64,000 nucleotides of DNA from assembly GCA_026419785.1 (NCBI GenBank), contig JAODTK010005569.1, positions 155,974-219,973 on the forward strand, in the 5' to 3' direction. Positions within the stretch are counted from its first letter, which is position 1; each line of letters starts with the position of its first letter. This DNA is from Sclerodactyla briareus. Lineage: Eukaryota > Echinodermata > Holothuroidea > Dendrochirotida > Sclerodactylidae. A program made the position numbers and the translations under genes. Positions 1 through 10,495 of this stretch are shown piece by piece. Under the pieces are notes generated by a model. The model saw nothing but the letters and a program-made list of their open reading frames with translations. It was not told where the DNA came from and did no database searches.

Positions 1-987
1 GCCGATGTAGTCACGTGGTTTTGCCATTGCCTTTCCATTGCTTCCTTTCACGACCGGTAACCTCACTTGCATAGCATTTCGGAATGTCACAGCCCCCAAC
101 GCAAACTTGGAAATTTAATCCCCCAATTTTGGAGAACCTTTCCTGAACTACAAATTTTTTCAATTTTAAGGAGGCTACTCACTGTCCCATAAGACATGGG
201 AAGTGCCTTTTCCTGCACTCTAGGGGGTCCATCGAACTTAAATTTTTCTCGTACGCTACGCGCCACCTGTGGTGGCGCTCCGCTCAGATGGTATTCGTTG
301 TCCGTCCCCCCAACCTCCAACACAATTCGCCTCCCTTGACTAGGCCTACTAGATTATGCAAGATGGACCGATAATCCACCGCTGTATGTAGAAGGCCACA
401 ATACTCGGCAACAAGGGGATTAAAAATAGAAAAGTGATGCTGTGCATTTTTGGTTCACTTTATGATTAACTGAAGAAATACCCCAAGGACATGTCTTGTG
501 AATGGACTTACATTTGCTATCTTGCATAATGGCTCAGGTGTTACGTACGTTTCAAATAACAAGACACAAAACAGCATGACGTCATGTCTCAAACTGATAC
601 CGTAAAATTGCTATAAATTGGCCTACAGATATGTTTGCGATACAACATAACCATATTTTGAAATCTTGATTCCCTTGTTCGTTAAAGACACTTCATCACC
701 AGTGGAAGGGTGTTACGTACGTTGCAAAGGCACCACTTTTGGTGTCTTCTAAACTACTTAATCATTTTTTCACTTAGTTGGTCAACTAGTGTAAAATGCG
801 AGTGGCTAAGAGTGGTTTAAAAACACTTTCCATGTTGTTCGTTCCCACCTACGTTCGTCGACCTAAACCCCTACTGCATAACAGACTGCAAGTCCGATAC
901 GCTAACCCGTGTACCACGTGGGATGGCACCAGCTGAAGCAACAGCTGAGTGTGCTCGGTATGTACGTCGGCACACCAGATCGACTGA

Positions 988-1110
988 GATAAGCCAGTTC
1001 GTGATTTTAGAAGTCGCTGCAGGCAGGGTAGTTTTTCGAAAAATCGTTTCGGCCCTTTTACGTTCAACGTCGAATTGCCATCGTTCACTCATGACCGTTG
1101 ACACATATCA
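988..1110 (+). mobile_element. Internally deleted copy of the CCAGTTCG MITE family
   Basis: It begins with ATAAGCCAGTTCGTGATTTT, as the copies at 22011 and 48808 do. It then jumps to their right-hand part (TTTCGAAAAATCG, the ACGTTCAACGTC region, TGCCATCGTTCACTCATGACC, TTGACAC). About 200 bp of the middle is missing. It lies in the spacer of the large palindromic element. Confidence 0.55.
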
Positions 1111-1423
1111 CAAGAGATTTAGACGAATATCGCTGTATTTCCATGGATGTCTTTCTGCTATAGGCGCAACACGCAGTAGGTCTAATCTAAGACTAAGCGA
1201 CCTCCGGCCGGACTCAATCGCAATGTCATCAATGTCGGAATGGCCTGACCCCCCATTAGCAAAATGAGTTCAATTTATGGGCCCCTAGATTCATGCTGCG
1301 CAATATGCGCTAAATAACAGCTGCAGGCTTCCGTTTTCTGTGTTAATTTCAGTGCGGTGGGAACCTACAATTTTAGGGGGAGACGTAGACCAATATTTGA
1401 TGAATTGTTGTGTTACTATCTAG

Positions 1424-1525
1424 CAAGGAGCGCCAACCATTGGTCCGGCGCGGACGCGTACAAGAAAATTTTGGGTTTTAACAAAACCTCCCAGATGGCC
1501 GGAAACGACACTTCCTGAGCATTGT
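1424..1525 (+). repeat. GC-palindrome plus AAAATTT module, copy in spacer
   Basis: It reads GGAGCGCCAACC, a GC-rich block, ACAAGAAAATTTTGGGTTTT, then CCCAGATGGCCGGAAACGA and CACTTCC. This is the reverse complement of the module duplicated at 33111-33468, where the order is GGAAAGGGCCGTTTCCTGCC, CATCTGGGG, then the GC block. The copy shows that the module moves or is copied independently of the arms of the large palindrome. Confidence 0.6.
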
Positions 1526-2984
1526 GAGTTATATTTAACCAGTCATAACACTGGGGTCATGTCTGCAAACTGGTAGTTACCGTTATTAATAAAATTATGT
1601 ATGAAGAATGATAATGCATACCAGATGGGTTTGAACAGCAAATTCCCGCTGAGGAAGCCACGGAAAGGGATGTCACACCTTCGCACCCCCCGCCCCCTCC
1701 CCCCCCCCCCCCCATCTAAGAAAGTCAACTTTCTTCTTCATTACGCGGTGAATTTTTTTTCCTTTTCCCCCAGTGCCTGATCGAGACTGAGTCATTATGA
1801 TGCTCACCCAGGTAGGGCCCTTTCCCGCCCCATTGGCCATCCACTTGGTCACGTGGTTAGCGTATTCGGACTTGCATCTGTTATCCGTTGGGGTTTATGT
1901 CGAACTGTACCGTTGTGGACGAACCAAACACTGGAAAGTGTTTTAACACTTTGGTTCCCTCGCATTTTACAATAGTTTGACCACTAAGTGAAAAATTGAT
2001 ACGTACGTTTTAGAATACACCAAGCGTGGTCCTGAAACTACGAACAACCCTTTCCCACTTGGTGATGAGTGTTGTAACGAACAAGGGAATCAAGATTTCA
2101 AAATATGTTATTGTGAGTATCGCAACATATCTGTAAGCAATTTATTATGCAATTTACGGTCTACAGGTTTGATACATAAACAATGCTGTTTGGTGTCTTG
2201 TTATTATTGAAAACGTACGTCACACCGGAAGCCATTCTGCAGAGATAGACATAAAAAGTCATTCACAGACTTGTCATTTGGGGTATTTCTTATGTTCATC
2301 AAAAGCTGAACAAAAATGCAGCATCACTTTTCTAATTTTTAACCACTTGTTGCCGAGTATTTGTGGCTTGTACATACAGCGGTGATTTTTGTCCTCTTGA
2401 TAATCTATAGGGCCAGTCAAGGGCGGCGATTTGTGGTGGCGGGTGGGGGGCGGACAAGACGAGTACCTCCTGAGCGGAGCGCCACCACATGTTGGCGCGT
2501 AGCGTACTAAGAAAAATTTAAGTTCGCTGGACCCCCTAGATTTCAGGGAGCGGCATTTCCCGGGCCTTATGGGACAGTGAGTAGCCTCCTTAAAATTGAT
2601 AACAAATTTGTATTTCAGGAAAGGTTCTCCAAACCTTGGGGATAAATTTTCCAAGTTTTGCGTTGGGTGGTGTGATTCCGAAATGCGATGCAAGTGTGGT
2701 TACGGTCGTGAAATGAGCAATGGAAATGGGCAATTGCAAATCAACCACTTGACTACATTCGCGCGGAGCGCGACAAAGATTGTACGTGATCCAGTTTGAA
2801 CCAGCGATCGACATTGCACGGACCCCTCTCTGACCTATCACTTAGATAAGACTTATTTTTTTACTCAGAGGTTACGGGCCCCCTTTTTTTTATCTCCTTT
2901 GCGGAACACAGGCGAATGGTAGGGACACTTCTGCTCGGAGCCAGACTTGTGGCCACACAGAGTATAACACAGAAGCATAACCGC

Positions 2985-3055
2985 AACTGCGCGCGAGCGC
3001 GCGCGAAAATTTTACCCTTCAGAACATTTCCATGAAAAAAGGTCAGGCAATCTTT
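2985..3055 (+). repeat. GCGCG-palindrome/AAAATTTT dispersed repeat, copy 1
   Basis: A run of alternating GC (GCGCGCGAGCGCGCGCG) is followed by AAAATTTTACCCTTCAGAAC and a phrase containing TTCCATGAAAAAAGGTCAGG. The same order (GCGCGCGAAGCGCGAGG, AAATTTTCGGCTTCA, TTTTCATGAAGAAGGTTG, TTAGGCAA) occurs at 5671-5750. It is probably the terminal part of an old DNA transposon. Confidence 0.55.
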
Positions 3056-3069
3056 GGATTAAACTTAAC

Positions 3070-3610
3070 CTTCACCTGAATTTTTGAATCATGTCTTTGC
3101 ACGAAATTGTGTCGTTCCACTTCCCTGGCCGAATACTTTCTTTTCGATGGCTAATTTTTTATGGGGTTTCCCTAGTATGTGCACCGGCGCTCCCCAACTT
3201 CAACAAGTGCTCGCACCATTGATTACCCGACTGGACCAAATTTGCCCACGGTCCCGCCATGTGGTTAGACTACCCCCGTCGCCTCGAAACCGCCTTCCTC
3301 CCTGCCAAAGACACGAAATTTACACTTTGGCATTCCTCCACGCAATTTAAGGCAAACTTTGGACTTCACTTTTGGACCAACCTTTTCTTCACTTGAATCA
3401 TGTCTTTTGACAACGCAATTTGTGACGTTTCCTGGCTGCATTTTCGATGCCGCACCATTGCCATCAAATTAAAACACCTGTTCATAGTGATAGTATGTGC
3501 AACATGTGGCACCCAACTTTCAACAAGTGGGTCCACCATAATATAAAATAATCACAGATCCCGCCAGTGGTAGACCGACCGCCGTCGCCTCATCTCCCAT
3601 CACCTGAAGA
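3070..3610 (+). repeat. Diverged tandem duplication, period about 309 bp
   Basis: GAATCATGTCTTTGC at 3086 recurs as GAATCATGTCTTTTG at 3395. Later landmarks keep the same spacing: TAGTATGTGCA, CCCAACTT-CAACAAGTG, and GTCCCGCCA with its GATCCCGCCA partner, then CCGTCGCCTC. Both halves are diverged. The 88-codon open frame over the first half (3084-3350) is not conserved in the second and is not a gene. Confidence 0.65.
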
Positions 3611-3941
3611 TAGCGATTTGTATGTTATTGTCCGATGAAGGAGCGACCCAACCAAGCTGGTAAAGCCAAACTTATGCAAACGATATAGGATTTGAAGGAA
3701 ACCCTTCTTTCATTGATAATTATATAAGAACATCCCAGAGTGAATTTCAGGCATTTTTTTGTTAAGGAACATCATATGGCTGCACAAGGCACATCATGTT
3801 GTCCCTGAACCTACCGATACATGGAATACCCGCGTGCGTACGCGCAAAATCTCGAACATGGAACACATAATGCACTCACTGATCATTAATCATTTGGCCT
3901 TTGTTTTAAAAACCGGTTGCTGCTGATTGTCGATACAGGTC

Positions 3942-4069
3942 ACGGAATAGCATCCGGGCTCAAATATTGGGGGGACAAAAATGCATTGCGTCCCCTCAAT
4001 CCAAAATATGGGTGGGGGGCCGGGGGCCGGCCCCCTCCCCCTGCCCCCCCCCCCCATGATCGCCGCCCC
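3942..4069 (+). repeat. Dispersed repeat, copy 1 (partner at 38847)
   Basis: The shared order is CTCAAAT, GG-rich block, ACAAAAATGCATTGCGTCCC, CCAA, then CCCCATGAT and GCCNCCC. The GGGGAC and GTCCCC around the ATGCATTGC core can pair as a short hairpin. This copy carries a long G/C-rich insertion (GGCCGGGGGCCGGCCCCC). Confidence 0.6.
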
Positions 4070-4745
4070 TTTGGGCCTATCAATTACTACTAGCAGTACA
4101 GTCAGTCGGTCAGTCACTTGTAGTGCCCAAAAATGCTAACTCGTGTTCCCTCCTTGTTCCAGTTTTTTTCACTTTTCTCTACGCGGAGGTAATATTTTTC
4201 CCATTCGATTACAGTTTTCGCTACAATCTGCGTATAGCGCAGACAGGCGGCAACGGGTTCGGTACGGTACATTCGTCATTTTTTTCAAGGTCGTGAGGGG
4301 CAGAACCGAAAATGTTGGGTCACACCGGTAGGGCCCATCTAACGAGCACATGCATCAAGTTCAAATTAGCTATATGAAGATGACACCTGTCTAACGTACA
4401 CAATTCTATTTCAAAGGAACCCCTTCACTGAGGGGGAATTAGAAGTCGAGGTGACGCCAGAATTTGCTCGACGGGTATAGGGGATACCGTGGGGTGGGGA
4501 TGCGTCTGACCTCACACTAACTACCCTCCTTCAATTACAGAACATTTTGGGGCTTTTTTTTAATTTCCATTTTCTAAATGGGAATATCTCAAACAGGTTT
4601 CCTTCGAATGCCGTCCTATCGCCGGGGAATTGTGACAGCGGGTCATTGGGGTCAATAAGGTCTGTGGTTAATGAGGTTGTGAAACAATCTATCGTACTCA
4701 GCAGTAAGGTATGCACAAAGTTGCTTAACACACTATAGGGTGGGT

Positions 4746-4783
<38 letters not shown>

Positions 4784-5670
4784 CGGCGCTGCTCGCCATT
4801 CACTGGTAGTTGTGTCAATCCTGGGGCACTCCGTGACCGTGGAGAGCGGAGGTTTGTTTTTCGATTGTTCTGACCTCATCGGAGGCGATATAAAAAAAAA
4901 TTAATAGTGCCTCTCGCCAAAGTGGGGTGGGCGGAAGTCGTGAGTAGCCGAAATCCAAAATGGCCCAGCGAAGGCCGTCGCCCATCTGAACCAATTTGTT
5001 TTTTTTTTTTCTTTTTTGTTTAAATTGTTTGAGGTACATCGTAGCTTAAAACTCATTTCTGGGTTATGGGGTCCGATGATTATTTCATGTCAGTTTTTCA
5101 TTGATCCCAAGATCTTTTGATATCTCAAAATATTCCAAAATGGGCCCGAAATCACAGCTTCCTCCGCTGGGTCTAGGTTCAAATAATTCGTCTATTCAAT
5201 GATAGGCTGAATGAACGCTCCCCACTTGCTATGGAATGGGGTATCTTTTTCCCCCTTCCACCCCCTAAAAGTGCGTGAAGGGATGAGTTCACCATAACGT
5301 AAACTGAATGCGGAACGCCCGCCCCCCCCGTTCCTTCCACTCTTTGGAGATTCTCGTCGATTTAATAATCTAAATGGCATTGATCATATTCCAGTGCCGC
5401 CCCTCTCACACCAATATGCCCGCCACTGAGAGCTTACTACCATTTATCCAATCGGTTCATTTTATTTCACTTGATGACGTATGGCGGGGGCCAGGATTTT
5501 TTCCCCGACGGAGGAGGGTCCAAATTCCAATCCAATCTAACTCTGAGAAATGCACAAAAATGCAAAACGGGGCACTGGAGGTATTACGTCGTGAGAGAAC
5601 ACCAATTCACACAAGCAAAACAGCGGTAGACATTTAAACTTGAGCGAGGAACATTGCAAATAAGAAAAAG
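4070..5670. other. No gene seen; low-complexity and degraded repeat sequence
   Basis: Only short frames without splice or family support are present. It contains a short CAGTCAGTCGGTCAGTC direct repeat near 4098-4116, a 38-base G run at 4746-4783 and T-rich runs near 5000-5025. Confidence 0.5.
4746..4783 (+). repeat. Uninterrupted G homopolymer, 38 bases
   Basis: The G run is preceded by TGGGT and ends at CGGCG. It is the longest pure G run on this strand and one of more than a dozen G or C runs of at least 12 bases in the window. Its true length in the genome is uncertain, because such runs are prone to sequencing slippage. Confidence 0.9.
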
Positions 5671-5750
5671 ATATGACGCGCGCGAAGCGCGAGGAAATTT
5701 TCGGCTTCAATATAGATTTTCATGAAGAAGGTTGAAATAGTTAGGCAAAT
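5671..5750 (+). repeat. GCGCG-palindrome/AAATTTT dispersed repeat, copy 2
   Basis: This is the partner of 2985-3055 in the same orientation. It reads GCGCGCGAAGCGCGAGG, AAATTTTCGGCTTCAATA, TTTTCATGAAGAAGG and TTAGGCAAA. Confidence 0.55.
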
Positions 5751-6872
5751 AAAATAATTTCCCCCCCCCAGTGTTTGCGCCCGCCGCCTCCTTTTTTGGA
5801 GATTCTTAAAATTTCTTTTTTTTTTTTTTCAGTCAGCCATAACTTTTTTTGAAAGAAATATTTTTTTGTGAAAGTCTAACTACAACTACATGGATCAGTT
5901 TGCTCTTGACAGAGGCACAATTGAAGCTGTTTTAGGTTAGTAGACCTGTAGAACCATAAAATAAAACGAATAAAAAGAGGGCCTCCCATCCTCTGAGAAA
6001 AGAGGGTCCTTAAGTCTGGTCTTTCTCATGTTGCATTTATTTATAAATGGTTATTAGCATTTTTCTGGTTATAAATGGCTCTAGTATTAGTTTCAATCCA
6101 GCTACTTGTGGGAACCCATCTGGTATATAAACATCTTGATAAGCAATGGTCGGGCGCCACAAAAAAAACAAAAAAAAAAAGGGGCCGCTCCCTCCTCATT
6201 TTGAAAAAGCGGGACGCTAAACTGTTTGTTATTTTTACTTGGCCTTATATTGTTCGGGCAATAGGTCCTTGTCGGGGTGTGCAAATTTTAACTACCCACA
6301 TCGGGCTCCCGACGAGATGGGAAACGTTCCCCGACGGGAAGCCACGGATGGCTCCACCCTTCGCTTGTAGACCGACGTAGGAAAAACTGGAATGATTGGG
6401 CTGCATATACCCCCTCCTCCCCTGATTGTTGCAATCGGAAGCTGTGATTCGGCGGGGCCCATTTTGGATTTGCGATATCAAAAAAAGTATCATAAAAAGT
6501 GATATTCGCAATGAAATCCCTCGACCGCAAAAACGCCAGGAATTATGTTAAAACGCGATGTAGGCTTCTACCACTCAAACATATCTGAAAAACACTTTTA
6601 AGCTCGTCGACCGCGGGCGGGGGGGGGTGGGCCATTTTTTCATTCACGGTCACGGCTCACGAGTTCCTCAGATGACTCAACTAATGTCATATTCTAATGC
6701 TGGTACAATTGTGTCGTTTCAAGGCCAGTGTCGACGGTGGAATAAAACAAGCGACAGTATCACTATTAGACTATAGTATCATATAGTGTTTTCTCATCTC
6801 CGTGTGCCAATCCTACTTCCCACCTTCCCCCACCCCTCCCCGAAATCCATGCTGTCCATCCCGGGTGCGCCT
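5751..6872. other. No gene seen; degraded repeat sequence
   Basis: C, T and A runs occur (5761-5769, 5816-5830, 6161-6180), together with G-rich patches. The open frames at 6075-6530 overlap on both strands and show no recognisable motif. Confidence 0.45.
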
Positions 6873-7328
6873 AAAGGGCCGGGTCACACTAAACGATATC
6901 GTGTCGTGCAACGATCCTATATTATTGGTTTCAGGCTGATAATACTCGGGCCTATTCATATGCCGGCTGGGACAACCCTGCACATGGATGGAGGAATTGA
7001 TTCGCTATTTGCCAAACCATCCAATGTGGAAAAGCCCTTCCCGGCGTTTTGATCATCACATCTTTCCTATTTTCTTGAGCTCAACGATTTGTAATCGTAC
7101 GCGCCTCTTAACCATTTTCGTATGACGGCATTAGAATGAGTTTTTTGAACGACTTTCGATCTAGAAGGTATTGTGATAATGTGTAAGCTATATCATCCAT
7201 GAACATTGTTACCACCAGGAACACCAAGACCACTCCTTTTGCCTGGTTCACACACAACACCTGAATCTAACAAGATCGTGTAGCAGACGATAGAAAATCG
7301 TTATAGTGTGGACCTGGACCGGCCCTTA
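6873..7328. mobile_element. MITE with AGGGCCGG...CCGGCCCT termini and TAA flanks
   Basis: The left end reads TAAAGGGCCGGGTCACACT followed by AAACGATATCGTG. The reverse complement of the right end reads AAGGGCCGGTCCAGG, TCCACACTATAACGAT, then ATCGTCTGCTACACGAT. The ends are therefore diverged TIRs over about 40 bp. TAA flanks both sides, consistent with a 3 bp target duplication such as PIF/Harbinger elements make (inference). The element is about 455 bp and has no transposase frame. Confidence 0.65.
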
Positions 7329-7939
7329 AAGTCCATTATTCCCCCCCATTCCCCACCCCTCCCTCCCCCCCCCTCCCCCCCCCCCCCCCCTCACCCCTAC
7401 TTCCGTCCAAGTTTCCCCCCTCAACCTCCGTTCCTTGACAGGGTAACGAACTGTATTTAAACCTACTAGTTGAACTCCCCAACACACACCACACTTCTTT
7501 ACTGCGTCAGCGTTCATTTTCCACTTTACTTTGTAGAATGCCGATTATTTCCCTCTGGCCTTGCAGTTGCCACTGAACTATTGAAAGTTCTCTTAACCGT
7601 TTATGAAGTGAAGGACGTGGACGTACGTGTGCGGGGTAATGTTTGTTTGTGGCTTCAGCGCCCTACAACTGTACAGTGGCGATGGCGGTGGAGAGATAAC
7701 GTCAATGGAAGGCCTCTGAGCTCTCCCGAGAGTTACTAGTTTCGCTCAATTTTATTAGGTTGCCAGTGTTACGTCTGCCGCAGCACAAGAGTACAAGTTT
7801 GGGTCTCTCATCCAGTGTAATTACAACGTTTGGTATTACTTGCATGTTTTATTATTAACCCAGTCGGTTAAAAAAATCCTTTTGGTTGTGGTTGAATTAA
7901 TAAACTAAAGCTATTTATCACTTTTCATCGACGGATATC
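7329..7939. other. No gene seen; C-rich tract then unique-looking sequence
   Basis: 7341-7400 is almost pure pyrimidine, with a 16-base C run at 7375-7390. From 7400 the sequence is of mixed composition and has no supported gene. It leads into the CpG-rich block that begins near 7940. Confidence 0.4.
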
Positions 7940-8303
7940 AACTCGAATATTGTGTCTCACGACAACCACCTCACTAAGATGGTGGATGCCGCGGATAGAT
8001 TTGTGATACCTCGCGCCCGGGAAGAAAAAGATCTTCGCGCAGAATGTCATCAGAACCTTCGGATGGATTTGAACGGTCCGTTGAAGACCCAGTCGCCGGT
8101 TTTCCGCCGATAAAAGAGGGATCAACTTTTCCGCCAATGTCACTCCGTAGCACTGCAGTTGCAATGCTGCCACGGTTTTCGGGTCGGAGATACTGCAGCG
8201 ATGGTGAACTGCCGACCAAAATGGCGACCAGAACCGAAGTTGATTCCAGAGGCAAGCCGGCGAGGAAAACGTACAGATCGGGGACGGCATAGAATTCTCG
8301 AGA
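7940..8303 (+). promoter_or_regulatory. CpG-rich putative promoter/5' leader of the gene starting at 8304
   Basis: This block is clearly richer in G+C and in CpG (for example CCGCGG, CTCGCGCCCGGG, TTCGCGC) than its flanks, which are CpG-poor and AT-rich. No TATA box is obvious. Two upstream open frames lie in it: a 43-codon frame near 7978-8110 and an 82-codon frame at 8044-8292. Neither runs into the following exon in frame. The read is an unmethylated promoter or leader, inferred from composition and from the exon signals that follow it. Confidence 0.4.
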
Positions 8304-8362
8304 ATGGCCGATACGCTTGACAGATTCGCACATTTCACGATCCGCAAGCAGACAAGTTACAG
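8304..8362 (+). CDS. Putative first coding exon of an unrecognised gene
   Basis: The ATG at 8304 has A at -3 and G at +4, a strong Kozak context. It is the first ATG after an in-frame TGA near 8238. The frame starts MADTLDRF and stays open for 19 codons plus 2 nt to TTACAG|GTGAGT at 8362/8363, a full match to the metazoan splice donor consensus. The next exon should supply one base and continue in phase. I did not find it with confidence, and the intron may be long. The peptide is too short to assign a family. The 161-codon frame on the opposite strand (7974-8459) is taken as a shadow. The alternative is that the donor match is chance and this is noncoding. Confidence 0.4.
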
Positions 8363-8835
8363 GTGAGTGAATTCCCAATAGGTGTAAATGGGTTAGCTGG
8401 GGATGTCCAGCCTGCAGACATGAACCTGGGACTTTGCGGGAGGAGTCCCACTGGCGCAAATAGCCTCAACTCACGCTTAAGCCTATTTCAATTAGTAATG
8501 TAAACAATTATTGTCTTCAACCTACCTGTTACATGTTTCAGTATCCTACTCTAGTCTGAGTATGAATGTCGTTTAATTATTATTAGGCCCTAAATCATGT
8601 GAACGTAGCCTAGTCAGTATCCTTCGCTCAGTAACTGACTTTTCATGTCTGGTCAAACCAAACCCACCATTGAAATGTGGCAATTCATTTTTCCTGCATT
8701 CGAACCGGGATTTCGTAAGGCAACCGCGTCACTTGGACATGTTAAGACGAAAGCGCATCGCCACACTATCCGTCATGGGTGTTGCTGTTGAGACGTATGG
8801 TTGGGCAATAGAGTTCCCATTTCCCCCAAAAATTA
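8363..8835. other. No gene seen; putative start of intron
   Basis: This is AT-rich sequence after the donor at 8363, with no repeat match that I could find elsewhere in the window. The 204-codon open frame beginning at 8670 runs into the SINE and is not taken as a gene. Confidence 0.4.
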
Positions 8836-8837
8836 CT

Positions 8838-9170
8838 GATTGGTTGCCGTTGTTAGAGTGTCGGCCGTCCACCCGGGAGACGGGGGTTCGCATCCCAGTC
8901 GGGTCCTACCATAAACTTTTAAAATGGTACCTTTTTGCCTTCTCGCTGGATGCCCACACGAGGGATTGGAGCAGGAACGAACAAGGAGTAGGCAATTTGC
9001 AAAGTTGCCATTGCGGTGGTATTACCCCCACCCCACTTAAGGTATGCCAAAGAGGCCATTGCCTTATTCCATGTAGGCTACCTGGTAAGAGATTTGGCAG
9101 CTGTGGTGCCGTAATCCAGGTCTTCATCCTACCGGGCCTTGATAGGGTTCATCCTCTACACTCGGCAGGT
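8838..9170 (+). mobile_element. tRNA-derived SINE (family A), copy 1
   Basis: A degenerate tRNA-like head contains the box B-like GGGGTTCGCATCCC near 8883. The body matches the copy at 49422 through TTGCCTTCTCGCTGG, ACGAAC, TAGGCAATTT, the CACCCCCAC/CCCCACCCCAC block, and the tail CCTTGATAGGGTTCATCC. Box A is more decayed than in the second copy. Length is about 330 bp. The copies share orientation but are 40 kb apart. Confidence 0.75.
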
Positions 9171-10040
9171 ATATACATAAAAACACAGAGTCGAGAAAGT
9201 AGTGTAGAGTGCGTGAAGGATTACGAAATGTACCCGAGACTAAAGAAATGTATGAGAACTATGAAATCGGACTGGTGGCAATAACCAAAGATGCATGCAC
9301 TTCATGACCAGGGCTCTAGCCAGAGAGCCGTCCAGGAGTCATTTGGACTCCCTATATCATTTATTGCCTTATATGTTCTCATAACCATTTTACTGTACAA
9401 TTTCATGAAAATCCCCTATTTGGATGGCCTATGCCTACCATCCTGGCTAATCCCCTGGTCAGGACCCCACACATTTTACAACTTTTGCAAGGAAAATGAA
9501 CATAGGCATGATTGAGAGTTGCGTAGAGATCACACAAAAAAGACCATAGAACTACAGAGATTCAAAGAAGTTTAGAAGCTAAGTGAGGACTCATACTTCA
9601 ATGAAACAGATTGGTACTCCAGAAGAGTCTGTCAGCCAAAACTCAGTGATTACAAAATAATTTTAGAACACTGCGGGATCCTCGGGGTTCTTCAGACCTT
9701 CCTCCCATCCCATGATGCCATTCTCTCAACTATTTGAAGATTCAAGCAACACTAGATAAGAGAATGGCCATCCAGGTTCCAGATGACCAATATTTCTCTT
9801 GAAAAGATGGTGCCACCGGCCCTCAAATCTTCATTTCAAAATGTGCATGCACCGCTATTCGAAGCAGCCGGGCCTACCAAGCCTTTGGTTGCTATCAATC
9901 AAATACATTCATCATTTTCTACTTTGTCTGGCAAAACAGCTTAAATTCTTGCCTGATCAACTTCTAAATTTTGGTAGACTCTCGAGGAAGTGTCCTAATA
10001 CTCAGAAGTCAACTCAAAACTCCACATAATTTGCATATTT
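9171..10040. other. No gene seen
   Basis: Mixed sequence with only short frames (9291-9515, 9799-10029). No splice-bounded frame or repeat partner was found. Confidence 0.4.
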
Positions 10041-10044
10041 AGCC

Positions 10045-10140
10045 AGTGGGCGTAACCAGGGGGCTGGGGGAAGGGGGGGGGGATAATTTGTTGGGGGGGG
10101 GTTTGGCGGGTTACTTGATACCCCCTATGACCCAATGACA
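10045..10140 (+). mobile_element. hAT-like terminal sequence, partner end not found
   Basis: CAGTGGGCGTAACCAGGGGG followed by G-rich sequence resembles the 5' ends of many hAT-type non-autonomous elements (from general knowledge of such termini). No convincing complementary end lies within a few kb, so the element is truncated or rearranged. Confidence 0.35.
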
Positions 10141-10495
10141 AAAAAAAAAAAAACAAACGAACGTGAGAGATCCAACGTTTGAAATATCATCAATCCACAG
10201 TTTACTGGTTTCTTCTCACATGACATTTAGAACCAACATGCAAAATCCTAGGCATATATTATCAGTCATTGATGTTCGAAAAATTTCCTAGAGTCTTTGG
10301 TGGTTGTCTAATCCCCGACTCCATATCTTGAACTGAGAACACTTGGTGCCATACGACTAAAAGTGAAAATAACCTTCCCAGAGCCCCTTCCGGAATTTTG
10401 AACTTTCCTATGTCAATCCAGAGCCACATACACTCTGTTTGAGTACAGATTCATCAGGAAATGTCCTTTGAATGTGGTTCGTTTCCTGTATGCCC

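Larger units (their letters stand above)
1..2770. mobile_element. Long inverted-repeat (palindromic) DNA element, left end cut by window
   Basis: Bases 1-850 and about 1862-2770 are diverged reverse complements of each other. Matching landmarks are the GC-rich block at 251-280 with 2477-2505, the phrase ending ATGGGACAGTGAGTAGCC at 2563-2585 with its complement near 170-195, and the block at 557-850 with 1900-2220. The centre (851-1861) holds two other repeat fragments. No transposase frame is visible, so this is a non-autonomous element or a foldback formed by two head-to-head copies. The arm also occurs alone at 38450-38825, which shows that it is a dispersed repeat. The left terminus lies outside the window, so target duplications cannot be checked. 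Confidence 0.75.

Noticed and set aside
7974-8459. 161-codon minus frame over the CpG-rich block
   Set aside because: Opposite to the better exon model; high G+C lowers stop-codon frequency on both strands, and no acceptor/donor pattern fits the minus strand.
8670-9284. 204-codon plus frame, the longest in the window
   Set aside because: It runs straight through SINE family A (8838-9170), has no recognisable domain, and the second SINE copy does not preserve the frame.
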